Source: Luteimonas yindakuii (lineage in GTDB: Bacteria > Pseudomonadota > Gammaproteobacteria > Xanthomonadales > Xanthomonadaceae). From it: a stretch of 64,000 nucleotides of DNA. The translations under genes were made by a program, and so were the position numbers. Positions within the stretch are counted from its first letter, which is position 1, and each line of letters begins with the position of its first letter. The notes beneath the pieces were generated by a model that did not search any database, was not told the DNA's origin, and saw only the letters and a list, made by a program, of their open reading frames with translations. The stretch covers positions 806,001 to 870,000 of the forward strand of contig NZ_CP039383.2 in the NCBI RefSeq assembly GCF_004803715.2. Reading direction: 5' to 3'. Of this stretch, positions 16,967 to 26,481 are shown one piece after another.

Positions 16967-19900
16967 ATGCGTCTATCCGATCTCTCCATCAAGCGCCCGG
17001 TGTTCGCGGTCGTGATGAGCCTGCTGCTCATCGTGCTCGGCATCATGTCCTTCACGCGCCTCACCCTGCGCGAGATGCCCAACATCGATCCGCCCATCGT
17101 CTCGGTGTCGGTGACCTATCCCGGCGCGTCGGCGGCCGTGGTGGAAACCCGCGTCACCCAGATCATCGAGGACGCGCTGGCCGGCATCGAAGGCATCAAG
17201 ACGCTGGAATCGCGCAGCCGCAACGGCAGTTCCAGCATCACCCTCGAGTTCAACCTCAGCCGCGACATCGAAGCCGCCGCCAACGACGTACGCGACGCCG
17301 TCAGCCGGGTGATGGACCGGATGCCGCTGGAAGCCGATCCGCCGGAAGTGGAGAAGGCGGAATCCGATGGCGACGTGATCGTCTGGCTCAACATGCGCTC
17401 CGACACCATGGACACGCTGGAGCTGACCGACTACGCCGACCGCTACGTCGTGGATCGGCTGTCGTCGCTGGATGGCGTGGCGCGCGTGGTGCTGGGCGGC
17501 AACCAGCGCTATTCGATGCGCATCTGGCTCGATCGCGATGCGATGGCCGCGCGCGGCATCACCGCCGCCGACATCGAGGGTGCGCTGCGCAGCGAGAACG
17601 TGGAACTGCCCGCCGGCAGCATCGAATCGCAATCGCGCGACTTCACCCTGCGCGTGGAACGCGGCTACCGCGAGCCCGAGCAGTTCGCGCAGCTGCCGCT
17701 GCGCAAGGGCGACGACGGCCACGTGGTGCGCCTGGGCGACGTCGCCCAGGTCGAGCTGGGACCGCGTGAGCGCCGCGCCTACCTGCGCAGCAATTTCGTG
17801 CCCAACGTGGGCGTGGGCATCGTGCGCACCTCCACCGCCAACGCGCTCGACGTGGTGCGGCTGGCGCGCGCCGAGGCCGAGCGCATCCAGGAAACGCTGC
17901 CGCCCGGTACCGACATCTTCGTCGCCTACGACGGCACCGTGTTCATCGAGGAATCGATCAAGCGCGTGTACTGGACGCTCGGCGAGGCGATGGTGCTGGT
18001 GGTGCTGGTGATCTGGCTGTTCCTGGGCAGCATCCGCTCGGCGCTGATCCCCGCGGTCACCGTGCCGGTCTGCCTGGTCGCGGCGTTCATCGGCCTCTAC
18101 GCATTCGGGTTCTCGATCAACCTGCTGACCCTGCTCGCGCTGGTGCTGTGCATCGGCCTGGTGGTGGACGACGCCATCGTGGTGCTGGAGAACGTGCAGC
18201 GACGTGCCGATCTCGGCGAGCCTCCACTCGTCGCGGCCAGCCGCGGCACCAGGCAGGTCGCCTTCGCGGTGATCGCCACCACCGCGGTGCTGGTGGCGGT
18301 GTTCCTGCCGGTGGGCTTCATGGAAGGCAACAGCGGCCGGCTGATGCGCGAGCTCGCGGTCGCGCTGGCCGGTGCGGTGGCACTGTCGGCGTTCGTCGCG
18401 CTGACGCTGACGCCGATGATGTGCTCGAAGCTGGTGCGGCCGCATGGTGCGAAGCAGAGCGGCTTCAATCAGTGGATCAACCGCCAGCTGACGCGCACGA
18501 GCAACGCCTACGGGCGGCAGCTCGCGCGGCTGGTCGCGTTGCCGGGCAAGCGGGTCCTCGCGCTGATGGTGGCGGTGATGCTGGTGTGTCTCGCGCTGAT
18601 CGTGCTGCTGCTGGCACGGGTGCCGAGCGAACTCGCGCCCGCCGAGGACCGCGGCCGCTTCTTCGTGATGGTGGATGGTCCGGAAGGCGCAGGCTTCGAC
18701 TACACCGTGGAGCAGCTGCAGCAGGTCGAGCGGATGATGGCCGGCTTCATCGGCGACGACAAACCGATCCAGCGCGTCAATTCACGCGCGCCGCGCGGAT
18801 GGGGCGGCGGCACCGAAATGCATACCGCGCAGATCGTGGTGTTCATGCAGGACTGGTCCGATCGCGACGCCACTGCCGAGGACGTCATCCGCGAGCTGCG
18901 GCCGGAGTTCGACTCGCTGCCGGGCGTGCAGGTGCGCGCCAACGTGCCGGGCGGGTTGATCAGCACCCGCGGCCAGCGCTACCAGCTGGTGCTGGGCGGG
19001 CCGAACTACGAGGAGCTGGCGCAGTGGCGCGACCGCATGCTGGCGCGCATCGAGGAGAACCCCGGCATCGTCGACGTCGACAGCGACTACAAGGAAACCC
19101 GGCCGCAGATGCGCGTGGACATCGACCGCGTCCGTGCGGCGGACCTTGGCGTCGGCGTGACCGAGATCGGGCGCACGCTGGAAACGATGATGGGCGCGCG
19201 CCAGGTGACCACCTTCGTCTCCGACGGCGAGGAATACGACGTGATGCTGCAGGCCAACCGCGACAGCCGCATGCAGCCCTCGGATCTCGAGAACACCTAC
19301 GTGCGTTCGCGCGACGGCACGCTGGTGCCGCTGTCGAACCTGGTGACGCTGTCCGAGATCGCCGAGCCGGGCTCGTTCAACCGCTTCAACCGCATGCGGG
19401 CGATCACCCTGTCGGGCGGACTCGCGCCCGGCTACACGATGGGCGAGGCGCTGGACTGGAGCTACCGGGTGGCCGCCGAGGAACTGCCGCATTACGCGCA
19501 GATCAACTGGAAGGGCGAGTCGCGCGAATACCAGGAAGCCGGCGGCGCGGTGGTGCTGACCTTCGCGCTGGCACTGCTGGTGGTGTACCTGGTGCTGGCG
19601 GCGCAGTTCGAGAGCTTCCTGCATCCGATCGTGATCATGCTGACGGTGCCGCTGGCGGTGCTCGGCGCGTTGCTGGGGCTGTGGGTGACCGGCGGCACGC
19701 TCAACCTGTTCAGCCAGATCGGCATCATCATCCTGGTCGGCCTGGCGGCGAAGAACGGCATCCTCATCGTCGAGTTCGCCAACCAGCTGCGCGACGAGGG
19801 CCGCGACGTGGCCCGCGCCATCGTGGAATCGGCGTCGATCCGCCTGCGTCCGATCCTGATGACCGCAGCAGCCACGGTGATGGGCGCGATCCCGCTGGTG

Positions 19901-20104
19901 GTGGCCGGGGGACCGGGCTCGGCCAGCCGCGGCACCATCGGCGTGGTGATCATTTCCGGCGTGGCCTTCGCGACCCTGCTCACGCTGTACGTGGTGCCGG
20001 CGTTCTACACCCTGCTGGCGCCGTACACCCGGTCGCCGGAGGCGCTGGCGCAGGAGCTGCAGCGGCTGGAGCAGCAAACGCCGACCGTCGGCGGCCATGC
20101 CTGA
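16967..20104 (+). CDS. RND efflux pump, HAE1-type inner-membrane transporter
   Basis: A proton-driven multidrug-type exporter of 1045 residues, normal for the AcrB/MexB group. It has the two-fold repeat: TM1 at residues 11-31, a large periplasmic loop, TM2-6 around 340-480, TM7 near 530, a second periplasmic loop, and TM8-12 near 860-1020. The proton relay aspartates are visible in LVVDDAIVVLENVQRR (TM4). The N-terminus SDLSIKRPVFAVVMSLLLIV is family typical. The substrate is not predictable. Its last bases overlap the acetyltransferase start by 8 bases. Confidence 0.95.
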   Translation: MRLSDLSIKRPVFAVVMSLLLIVLGIMSFTRLTLREMPNIDPPIVSVSVTYPGASAAVVETRVTQIIEDALAGIEGIKTLESRSRNGSSSITLEFNLSRDIEAAANDVRDAVSRVMDRMPLEADPPEVEKAESDGDVIVWLNMRSDTMDTLELTDYADRYVVDRLSSLDGVARVVLGGNQRYSMRIWLDRDAMAARGITAADIEGALRSENVELPAGSIESQSRDFTLRVERGYREPEQFAQLPLRKGDDGHVVRLGDVAQVELGPRERRAYLRSNFVPNVGVGIVRTSTANALDVVRLARAEAERIQETLPPGTDIFVAYDGTVFIEESIKRVYWTLGEAMVLVVLVIWLFLGSIRSALIPAVTVPVCLVAAFIGLYAFGFSINLLTLLALVLCIGLVVDDAIVVLENVQRRADLGEPPLVAASRGTRQVAFAVIATTAVLVAVFLPVGFMEGNSGRLMRELAVALAGAVALSAFVALTLTPMMCSKLVRPHGAKQSGFNQWINRQLTRTSNAYGRQLARLVALPGKRVLALMVAVMLVCLALIVLLLARVPSELAPAEDRGRFFVMVDGPEGAGFDYTVEQLQQVERMMAGFIGDDKPIQRVNSRAPRGWGGGTEMHTAQIVVFMQDWSDRDATAEDVIRELRPEFDSLPGVQVRANVPGGLISTRGQRYQLVLGGPNYEELAQWRDRMLARIEENPGIVDVDSDYKETRPQMRVDIDRVRAADLGVGVTEIGRTLETMMGARQVTTFVSDGEEYDVMLQANRDSRMQPSDLENTYVRSRDGTLVPLSNLVTLSEIAEPGSFNRFNRMRAITLSGGLAPGYTMGEALDWSYRVAAEELPHYAQINWKGESREYQEAGGAVVLTFALALLVVYLVLAAQFESFLHPIVIMLTVPLAVLGALLGLWVTGGTLNLFSQIGIIILVGLAAKNGILIVEFANQLRDEGRDVARAIVESASIRLRPILMTAAATVMGAIPLVVAGGPGSASRGTIGVVIISGVAFATLLTLYVVPAFYTLLAPYTRSPEALAQELQRLEQQTPTVGGHA

Positions 20105-20630
20105 GGCCTGGCTGCCGCCCGACGTCGGGCCCGGCATCGCGCTGCGTCCGTGGCGCGGCGACGATCTCGACGCGCTGCTCGAGCACGCCAACGACGAACA
20201 GGTCTCGCGCGGCACCAGCGACCGCTTCCCATTTCCCTACACGCGCGAGGATGGCATCGCCTTCCTCGCCGGCGACGTCGTCGACCTCACGGCGCCGGTG
20301 TTCGCGATCACTCTGGACGGGCGTGCGGTGGGCGGCATCGGCCTGCGCACGTTCGCGGGTGAACGCGCGGTCGGTGCCGAGTTCGGCTACTGGCTCGGCA
20401 GCCGCCACTGGGGCCGCGGCATCATGACGGAAGTGGTTGCTGCGTTCGCGCCGTGGGCGATGGTCGCGCTCGACCTGCAGCGCCTGCAGGCCACCGTGCT
20501 CGACTTCAACCACGCCTCGGCGCGGGTGCTGGAGAAGAACGGCTTCATCGAAGAAGGCGTGCTGCGACGCGCCGTGCTCAAGCGCGGCCGCCTGCACGAC
20601 CTGCGCATGTACGCGCGTCTTCGCGGATAG
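20097..20630 (+). CDS. GNAT N-acetyltransferase, RimJ/RimL-like
   Basis: A 177-residue acetyl-CoA-dependent acetyltransferase. The fold is visible as IALRPWRGDDLDALLEHAND, then GGIGLRTFAG and EFGYWLGSRHWGRGIMTEVV, which holds the acetyl-CoA pyrophosphate loop (HWGRGIMTE), then NHASARVLEKNGFIEEGVLRRAV. RimJ/RimL relatives acetylate protein N-termini or small amines; the substrate here is unknown. It overlaps the end of the RND pump gene by 8 bases, so it is co-transcribed, but a functional link to efflux is not shown. Confidence 0.88.
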   Translation: MPEAWLPPDVGPGIALRPWRGDDLDALLEHANDEQVSRGTSDRFPFPYTREDGIAFLAGDVVDLTAPVFAITLDGRAVGGIGLRTFAGERAVGAEFGYWLGSRHWGRGIMTEVVAAFAPWAMVALDLQRLQATVLDFNHASARVLEKNGFIEEGVLRRAVLKRGRLHDLRMYARLRG

Positions 20631-20820
20631 CCTCGCCGGCCGGCCAGTGCGGACATCATCGGTGAATGGGCGGGCGTACGTACCCGACGCTGCGAAGGCA
20701 CGCCACCGATGCCCCGACCATGCGGAACGGCCTACGCGCAGGGTGGGGTGAATCCGCTATCGTGCGTCCTTTCGCGCGTGCCATCCGGGTGCCGCGCCGG
20801 AACCGACTGGGGAGACAAGG

Positions 20821-22311
20821 GTGGATTCGATACTCGTCTGGCTGAACGGACTGATCTGGAGCAACGCGCTGATCGCGCTGTGTCTGGGCGCGGGGCTGTG
20901 GTTCTCGTTCCGCACCCGCTTCATGCAGGTGCGCGGCTTCATCGAAATGACCCGGCTCACCTTCACCGGACAGAGTTCCGACGCCGGCGTGTCGTCGTTC
21001 CAGGCGCTGTCGATGTCGATGGCCGGCCGCATCGGCATCGGCAACATCGCCGGCGTCGCCACCGCGATCGCGTTCGGCGGCCCCGGTTCGGTGTTCTGGA
21101 TGTGGGTGATGGGTTTCCTCGGCGCGTCCACCTCGTACATCGAGAGTTCGCTGGCGCAGATCTACAAGGAAAAGGACAACGAGGGCCGCTATCGCGGTGG
21201 TCCCGCCTACTACATCGAGAAGGGCCTGGGCCAGAAGTGGTACGCGTGGCTGTTCGCGCTGGCGACGCTGTTGGCCGCCGGCCTGCTGATGCCGGGCGTG
21301 CAGGCCAATGCGATCGCCGACAGCGTCACCAATGCCTGCCAGGGCAACCTGTGCGGAAGCCTCGACGGCAGCTTCCTGGGCATGGATGCGCGCACCGCGC
21401 TCAAGCTCGGCATCGGGCTGGTGGTGGCGCTGCTGCTGGCGGTGATCATCTTCGGCGGCGTGAAGCGCATCGCCATGTTCGCCGAGGTCGTGGTGCCGTT
21501 CATGGCGATCGGCTACATCCTTACCGCGGTGGTGGTGATGGTGCTGAACTACGATTTCCTGCCGGAAATGTTCCGGATCATCTTCAGCAGCGCGTTCGGC
21601 GTGCACGCCGGTTTCGGCGCGATGCTGGGCCTGGCGGTGGAGTGGGGCGTCAAGCGCGGCATCTATGCCAACGAGGCCGGCCAGGGCACCGGCCCGCACG
21701 CCGCCGCGGCGGCCGAGGTCTCGCACCCGGCCAAGCAGGGTTACGTGCAGGCCTGGGCCATCTACTTCGACACCATGCTGGTGTGCACCGCCACCGCGTT
21801 CCTGATCCTTGCCACCGGCATGTACAACGTGGTGCTGCCGGAAGGCCAGGTGATCTACGAGGCGCTGCCGGGCGTGCAGGCGGGTTCGGGCTTCGCCCAG
21901 GCGGGCATTGAATCGGTCCTGCCGGGCTGGGGTGCGGGCTTCGTGGCGATCGCGCTGTTCTTCTTCGCGTTCACCACGATCATGGCCTATTACTACATGG
22001 CCGAGACCAACCTGACCTACCTCAACGGCCATCGCACGCGGCCGTGGGCCACGCTGCTGCTGCGCATCGCGATCCTGTCGATGGTGGTGTTCGGCGCGGT
22101 GCGTACCGCCGACATGGCGTGGACGCTGGGCGATATCGGCGTGGGCATGATGGCCTGGCTCAACATCATCGCGATCCTGCTGCTGCAGAAGCCGGCGCTG
22201 CTGGCGCTGCGCGACTACGAAGCACAGAAGAAGGCGGGGCTGGACCCGCAGTTCGACCCGTTGAAGCTCGGCATCCGCAATGCCGATTTCTGGGTCAACA
22301 GGAAGCGCTGA
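20821..22311 (+). CDS. Sodium:alanine (AGCS) symporter
   Basis: A 496-residue inner-membrane symporter of the alanine or glycine:cation family. About eleven hydrophobic helices are visible. Signature segments: SSFQALSMSMAGRIGIGNIAGVATAIAFGGPGSVFWMW (substrate and Na+ site), KRGIYANEAGQGTGPHAAAAAEVSHPAKQG, and AFTTIMAYYYMAETN. The start is GTG at 20821, supported by GGGGAGA a few bases upstream. The 190-base gap before it holds no riboswitch that I can recognise. It is followed two bases after its stop by the TrmH gene, so the two are likely co-transcribed. Confidence 0.93.
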   Translation: MDSILVWLNGLIWSNALIALCLGAGLWFSFRTRFMQVRGFIEMTRLTFTGQSSDAGVSSFQALSMSMAGRIGIGNIAGVATAIAFGGPGSVFWMWVMGFLGASTSYIESSLAQIYKEKDNEGRYRGGPAYYIEKGLGQKWYAWLFALATLLAAGLLMPGVQANAIADSVTNACQGNLCGSLDGSFLGMDARTALKLGIGLVVALLLAVIIFGGVKRIAMFAEVVVPFMAIGYILTAVVVMVLNYDFLPEMFRIIFSSAFGVHAGFGAMLGLAVEWGVKRGIYANEAGQGTGPHAAAAAEVSHPAKQGYVQAWAIYFDTMLVCTATAFLILATGMYNVVLPEGQVIYEALPGVQAGSGFAQAGIESVLPGWGAGFVAIALFFFAFTTIMAYYYMAETNLTYLNGHRTRPWATLLLRIAILSMVVFGAVRTADMAWTLGDIGVGMMAWLNIIAILLLQKPALLALRDYEAQKKAGLDPQFDPLKLGIRNADFWVNRKR

Positions 22312-22313
22312 GC

Positions 22314-23300
22314 ATGACTGGACGCGGCTCCGACGACGATCCCGGTCCCTGGCGGCGCGGCCCGCGCCGCCAGGGCGATGCGCCTGCGGATCCAGCCGCA
22401 CGCGGGGAGCGCACGCCGCCGCGCGGTGACCGTGCGCCGTGGCCGGGCGGCCGCACGCAGGGTCGGGATGATCGCTCCGCGCCGCGCCGCGATGGCCCGC
22501 GCCCCGCATCGGCCGGACGCACGGACACGAGCGCCCCGGAGGCGCCGCCACCGCCACGTGGCGGTCGTGGCGGCGAGCTGCGCCTGCACGGCTTCAACGC
22601 GGTGCAGGCGGTGTTCGCACGCCGCCCCGAGGCGATCCGCAAGGTCTATCTCAACCAGTCGCGGATCCCGCACCTGCAGCCGCTGCTGAAATGGTGCGTG
22701 GCGCAGCGCGTCGGCTACCGCGTGGTGACCGACGACGAGCTGGGCAAGCTCGCCGCCAGCGCCCACCACGAAGGCGTGGTGGCGGACGTGCTGCGCCCGC
22801 CACCGCTGTCGCTGGCCGACTGGCTGCCGACGCTGGAGCCAGGCCCGCAGTGCCTGCTGTGGCTGGACGGTGTGGGCAATCCGCACAACTTCGGCGCCAT
22901 CCTGCGCTCGGCCGCGCACTTCGGTGTGGCCGCTGTGCTGCTTGCCGAGACCAGTACGTTGTCATTGTCGGGTGCCGCCGCACGCGTTGCCGAGGGTGGC
23001 GCCGAGGTGGTCCCCCTGGTGCGGCTTGGGCCGACCGCCGAGTCGATCCCGACGCTGCGCGCGGCGGGCTTCGAGCTGGCTGCAACCGTCGTGCGCGAGG
23101 GCAGGCCGCTGTTCGCGGCAGCCGCACCGCAGCGACTGGTCTACGTGCTGGGTGCGGAGGGCGAAGGCATGGATGCGGAACTCGCCGCCGCCTGTGACCT
23201 GCGGGTATCGATCCCCGGCACCGGTGCGGTGGACAGCCTCAACGTGGCGTCGGCAACCGCGGTGCTGCTGGCGCACTGGGCGGCGACGCGGGGCAACTGA
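22314..23300 (+). CDS. TrmH/SpoU-family RNA 2'-O-methyltransferase
   Basis: An SAM-dependent methyltransferase of the knotted SPOUT class, 328 residues. Motif 1 is DGVGNPHNFGAILRSAAHFG, motif 2 is VLGAEGEGMD, and motif 3 is SIPGTGAVDSLNVASATAVLL. A substrate-binding L30-like domain precedes these (about residues 85-165). Residues 1-80 are an unusual low-complexity extension rich in Arg, Gly, Pro and Asp, likely disordered and RNA-binding (inference). Related enzymes methylate 23S rRNA or tRNA; the target here is not determinable. It starts two bases after the symporter stop. Confidence 0.9.
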   Translation: MTGRGSDDDPGPWRRGPRRQGDAPADPAARGERTPPRGDRAPWPGGRTQGRDDRSAPRRDGPRPASAGRTDTSAPEAPPPPRGGRGGELRLHGFNAVQAVFARRPEAIRKVYLNQSRIPHLQPLLKWCVAQRVGYRVVTDDELGKLAASAHHEGVVADVLRPPPLSLADWLPTLEPGPQCLLWLDGVGNPHNFGAILRSAAHFGVAAVLLAETSTLSLSGAAARVAEGGAEVVPLVRLGPTAESIPTLRAAGFELAATVVREGRPLFAAAAPQRLVYVLGAEGEGMDAELAAACDLRVSIPGTGAVDSLNVASATAVLLAHWAATRGN

Positions 23301-23307
23301 GCGCACA

Positions 23308-23329
23308 CCGACCCGCCGTGGCGGGTCGG
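23308..23329. terminator. Bidirectional hairpin between convergent genes
   Basis: CCGACCCGCC and GGCGGGTCGG form a tight stem between the TrmH gene (plus) and the M28 peptidase gene (minus). No U-run follows on either strand, so it is a probable rather than clear terminator. Confidence 0.5.
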
Positions 23330-23342
23330 CGCAGGTGGGACG

Positions 23343-24725
23343 TTACTCGGCGTCGCCGGTCGTCCTGAACTCCGCATCCGCCTCGGCCGCCAGCCACACG
23401 AACACGGCGTAGGCGGCGACGTTGTGCTTCACGTCGTCCGCGTCGACCTTGTCGAAGGTGTCGTCGGCGTTGTGGTGCAGGTCGAAGTAGCCGCTGCCAT
23501 CCTGGCCCAGCCATGCCCACGGCATCCCCGCCTGCGCCAGCGGAATGATGTCGGGGCCGGGGCCGCCCTGGTCGGGCAGGAATTCGATGCCCAGCGGCGC
23601 GAGCGCACCGGCGATCTGCCGCGACAGCGCGTGGTCGCCGTCCTTTGCGCTGGTGTTGAATGCATAGATGCGCCCGGAGCCGAAGTCGCTCTCCGCGCCG
23701 ACCACGTGCTGCGCCATCGTGTCCGCGTGGCGCTGCGCGTACTGGCGCGCACCGAGCAGACCCTGTTCCTCGTTGGCGAACGCGATCACGCGCAGGCTGC
23801 GGCGCGGGCGCTGCGGCAACTGTGCGACCAGGTGGCCCGCGGCCATGGTGATGCCCACGCCGGAGGCGTCGTCCACGGCGCCGGTGCCGTGGTCCCATGA
23901 ATCGAGATGGCTGGCGAGCACCACGATCTCGTCGGGCGCCTCGCGGCCGGTCAGTTCACCGATCACGTTGTACGAGGTGTACTCGCCGTTCCAGCCGCAA
24001 TCCAGTTCCATGCGCACCCGCACCGGGCCGCGCTCGAGCAGGCGCACCAGCTGCTCGGCATCCGGCAGCGAGGTCGCAGCCGCGGGAATCGGGGTCACGC
24101 CTTCCGCGAAGCGGGTGATGCCGGTATTGGCGACGCGGTTGCGGCTGGTGCTCAACGAGCGCATCAGGAAGCCCACCGCGCCCTTGGATGCGGCCACCGA
24201 CGGCCCGCGACCGCGCACCGGGCCGGCAGCGTCGTAGCCGGAGCCATCGCGGGTACGCTCCATCGCGAAGTCGACGAACACGATCTTCCCGGCGACCGCC
24301 TCGGCAGGCGCGGCGTCGAGCGCGGCGAAGTCGGCGAAGCGCACGATCTCCGCCTCCACCGTGCCACCCGGGCTTCCGCCCAGTGCGGTGACCACCAGTG
24401 GCTGCGCATGCGCACCGACCACCGCGGCACGCTCGCTGCGGCGTTCCCACTTCGGAAACGTCACCGGTTCGGTCCAGACCCGGTCGAAGCCCAGCGATTC
24501 GAACTTCGCCTGCGCCCAGGCCACCGCGCGTGCGTCGGCTTCGCTGCCGGGCAGGCGCGGTCCGATCTCGGTGGTCAGCGATTCGATGATGCGATAGCCG
24601 GTCCCGTCGCCAAGTGCGCGTTCGCGCAGCTGCGAGGCCGTGTCGAGTGCCGCGGGTCGCAGTGGATCCTGCGCCTGCGCCGTGGACACGCACGCTAGGG
24701 CGAAAAACAGGGCGGCAACGCGCAT
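23343..24725 (-). CDS. M28-family zinc metallopeptidase, secreted
   Basis: A 460-residue exported aminopeptidase-like enzyme. A signal peptide covers residues 1-18. A protease-associated-type insert lies around residues 110-210. The catalytic domain shows the zinc ligands in order: SHLDSWDHGTGAVDDASG (His and bridging Asp), ANEEQGLLGA (Glu-Glu, base and ligand), ESDFG (Asp) and LHHNADDTFD (His). The start at 24725 follows GGAG with a 7-base spacer and begins the signal peptide. It likely trims peptides in the periplasm or medium. The 185 bases between it and mscL hold no clear signal. Confidence 0.92.
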   Translation of the reverse strand: MRVAALFFALACVSTAQAQDPLRPAALDTASQLRERALGDGTGYRIIESLTTEIGPRLPGSEADARAVAWAQAKFESLGFDRVWTEPVTFPKWERRSERAAVVGAHAQPLVVTALGGSPGGTVEAEIVRFADFAALDAAPAEAVAGKIVFVDFAMERTRDGSGYDAAGPVRGRGPSVAASKGAVGFLMRSLSTSRNRVANTGITRFAEGVTPIPAAATSLPDAEQLVRLLERGPVRVRMELDCGWNGEYTSYNVIGELTGREAPDEIVVLASHLDSWDHGTGAVDDASGVGITMAAGHLVAQLPQRPRRSLRVIAFANEEQGLLGARQYAQRHADTMAQHVVGAESDFGSGRIYAFNTSAKDGDHALSRQIAGALAPLGIEFLPDQGGPGPDIIPLAQAGMPWAWLGQDGSGYFDLHHNADDTFDKVDADDVKHNVAAYAVFVWLAAEADAEFRTTGDAE

Positions 24726-24910
24726 CGCACACTCCAATCGTCGAAACGGGAAGGAGCGCGAGCTTAGCAGCCCGGCGCCGCGCCACATGCCGCGCGCCAC
24801 GGAGTCGTGTTCAAACGCGTGTCATGCGTAGCGCGAGAGGAACATCGGGTTTTCTGTGCCAGCGGGCGGCCCCGTATGGGGACGCGTCGATCGCGCCGTG
24901 GCAGCAGTCG

Positions 24911-25342
24911 CTAGCCGACGCGGCCCGGCGGGGTCTTCAGCGCATCGCGGATCTCGCGCAGCAGCAGGACGTCCTCTGCCGGCGGCGGCGCTTCGGCGGG
25001 CGACTCGGCCTGCTTGCGCTTGAGCCGGTTGATGAACTTCACCAGCAGGAAGATCGCGAACGCGACGATCACGAACTGGATCAGCGTGTTGAGGAAGATG
25101 CCGATGCCGATGGTCACCGCCGGCACCACTTCGCCGGCTGCATCCATGGTCTCGCGACGCAGCATGATTTCCCAGTCGGCGAAGTCCACGCCGCCGATCA
25201 GCAGGCCGATCGGCGGCATGATCACGTTGTCGACGAGCGCGGTGACGATCTTGCCGAACGACGCACCGATGATCACGCCCACGGCCAGGTCGATGACGTT
25301 GCCGCGGACGGCGAATTCCTTGAACTCGGCAAGTACGCCCAT
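24911..25342 (-). CDS. mscL: Large-conductance mechanosensitive channel
   Basis: A stretch-gated inner-membrane pore that releases solutes on osmotic downshock. 143 residues. The N-terminal helix and TM1 follow the family pattern ([28 protein letters not shown]), then TM2 ([20 protein letters not shown]) and a charged C-terminal bundle. The start at 25342 has AGGAGG at good spacing. A -10 box TATAGT lies upstream, so it is probably transcribed on its own although it follows the FAH-family gene by only 31 bases. Confidence 0.96.
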   Translation of the reverse strand: MGVLAEFKEFAVRGNVIDLAVGVIIGASFGKIVTALVDNVIMPPIGLLIGGVDFADWEIMLRRETMDAAGEVVPAVTIGIGIFLNTLIQFVIVAFAIFLLVKFINRLKRKQAESPAEAPPPAEDVLLLREIRDALKTPPGRVG

Positions 25343-25372
25343 CGTGCAGCCTCCTGGTGGACAGACGGCGCG

Positions 25373-25378
25373 ACTATA
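25373..25378 (-). promoter_or_regulatory. -10 element (TATAGT) of mscL
   Basis: TATAGT on the minus strand, 30 bases before the mscL ATG, overlapping the last codons of the FAH-family gene. It gives a leader of about 24 bases that holds the AGGAGG. Confidence 0.5.
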
Positions 25379-26093
25379 CGCGCGCAGGGTGGATCCCGCA
25401 TTCCATGCGCGCGATGTCGCCGAGCGTGGCCACGCAATGGTCGCCCGGCGACAGCGCGGCCACGCCGGCCGGCGTGCCCATGAACACCAGGTCGCCCGCA
25501 CGCAAGCGGTACAGCATCGACAGCTCGTGGAGGATCTCGTCGACGTTCCAGATCAGCTGCGACAGCGGCGCGCACTGGCGCAGCTCGCCGTTGACCGTCA
25601 GCGACAGCTCGAGCGCCGGCAGCGCGGCGGCGGGCAACATGCCGGCCGGCACCAGTTCGCCGACCGGGGCGGAGGCATCGAAGCCCTTGGCGATATCCCA
25701 GGGCAGGCCCTTGGCCTTGGCCTCGGCCTGCAGGTCGCGGCGGGTCAGGTCGAGGCCGACGCCGTAGCCGTACACCAGCGCGGCTGCGGCATCGACGGCG
25801 AGCGGTCCTGGGGGTGCATCGCGACCGATCGCCACCACCAGCTCGACTTCATGGTGCAGGTCGGAAGTGGCGGAGGGGTAGGGCACGTCACCGTCGGTCA
25901 CCACCGCGTCCGCAGGCTTCATGAAGAACACCGGCCGACCGCGCGCCTCGCGTGATGCCGGCACGTCCGCACCCATCTCGCGGGCGTGGTCGGCGAAGTT
26001 GCGACCGACGCAATAGATGCGACGGACCGGAAACCGGCCACCGCCGAGCACGCGCACACGCGGCGTCGCCGGCGCCTGGATCACGTCGTCCAT
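25374..26093 (-). CDS. Fumarylacetoacetate hydrolase-family protein
   Basis: A 239-residue enzyme of the FAH superfamily (C-C bond hydrolases, decarboxylases and isomerases). The core motifs are visible: [35 protein letters not shown] with metal-binding acidic residues, [25 protein letters not shown], and [13 protein letters not shown]. Its length fits single-domain members such as acylpyruvate hydrolase-type proteins; the exact substrate is not predictable. The start at 26093 (MDDVIQ) lies 10 bases after the stop of the small membrane-protein gene. Confidence 0.88.
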   Translation of the reverse strand: MDDVIQAPATPRVRVLGGGRFPVRRIYCVGRNFADHAREMGADVPASREARGRPVFFMKPADAVVTDGDVPYPSATSDLHHEVELVVAIGRDAPPGPLAVDAAAALVYGYGVGLDLTRRDLQAEAKAKGLPWDIAKGFDASAPVGELVPAGMLPAAALPALELSLTVNGELRQCAPLSQLIWNVDEILHELSMLYRLRAGDLVFMGTPAGVAALSPGDHCVATLGDIARMECGIHPARV

Positions 26094-26103
26094 CGGGAAT
26101 CCT

Positions 26104-26388
26104 TCAGCGCAGCAGCGGCTTGTCGACGATGCGGAACTCGGCATCCAGCACCTCGGCGCGTGCGACCGGCCGCGAACGCTGGTGCAGCACGCGCGCCACC
26201 AGGCCGATGGCCAGCATGCCCGCACCGATCGCCACGCCGAACACCAGCAGCACCGCCAGCAGTGCCAGGCCCAGCAGGCCGAGGCCGATGCGCAGCAGCG
26301 GATGCCGTGGTTTGCGCGGTGCAAGCAGGGTGTCGAACATCGACGAGTGCAGGCGCAGGCGGAGGGTATGCAGGGTGTTCGAGAACAT
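26104..26388 (-). CDS. Small membrane protein of unknown function
   Basis: A 94-residue protein if it starts at 26388, or 78 if at the internal Met at 26340; neither has a clear ribosome-binding site. An N-terminal basic segment is followed by one or two hydrophobic helices (about 28-65 of the longer form, LGLLGLALLAVLLVFGVAIGAGMLAIGLVA) and a short charged C-terminus ending in FRIVDKPLLR. The gene lies 10 bases before the FAH-family gene and is probably co-transcribed. I do not recognise the family. Confidence 0.6.
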   Translation of the reverse strand: MFSNTLHTLRLRLHSSMFDTLLAPRKPRHPLLRIGLGLLGLALLAVLLVFGVAIGAGMLAIGLVARVLHQRSRPVARAEVLDAEFRIVDKPLLR

Positions 26389-26481
26389 CGGCCGTGTGAC
26401 AATGTGAAGACGTTGTGTTGGACAGTATCCGACGCCACGGGTTCCTGGAAGTAACCAGTTCGTTAAACGGAGTCGTTGCCG

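Noticed and set aside
20631..20820. Glycine riboswitch before the Na+/alanine symporter gene
   Set aside because: The conserved core of that riboswitch is not seen; only a short GTACGTAC palindrome and a weak -10 are visible.
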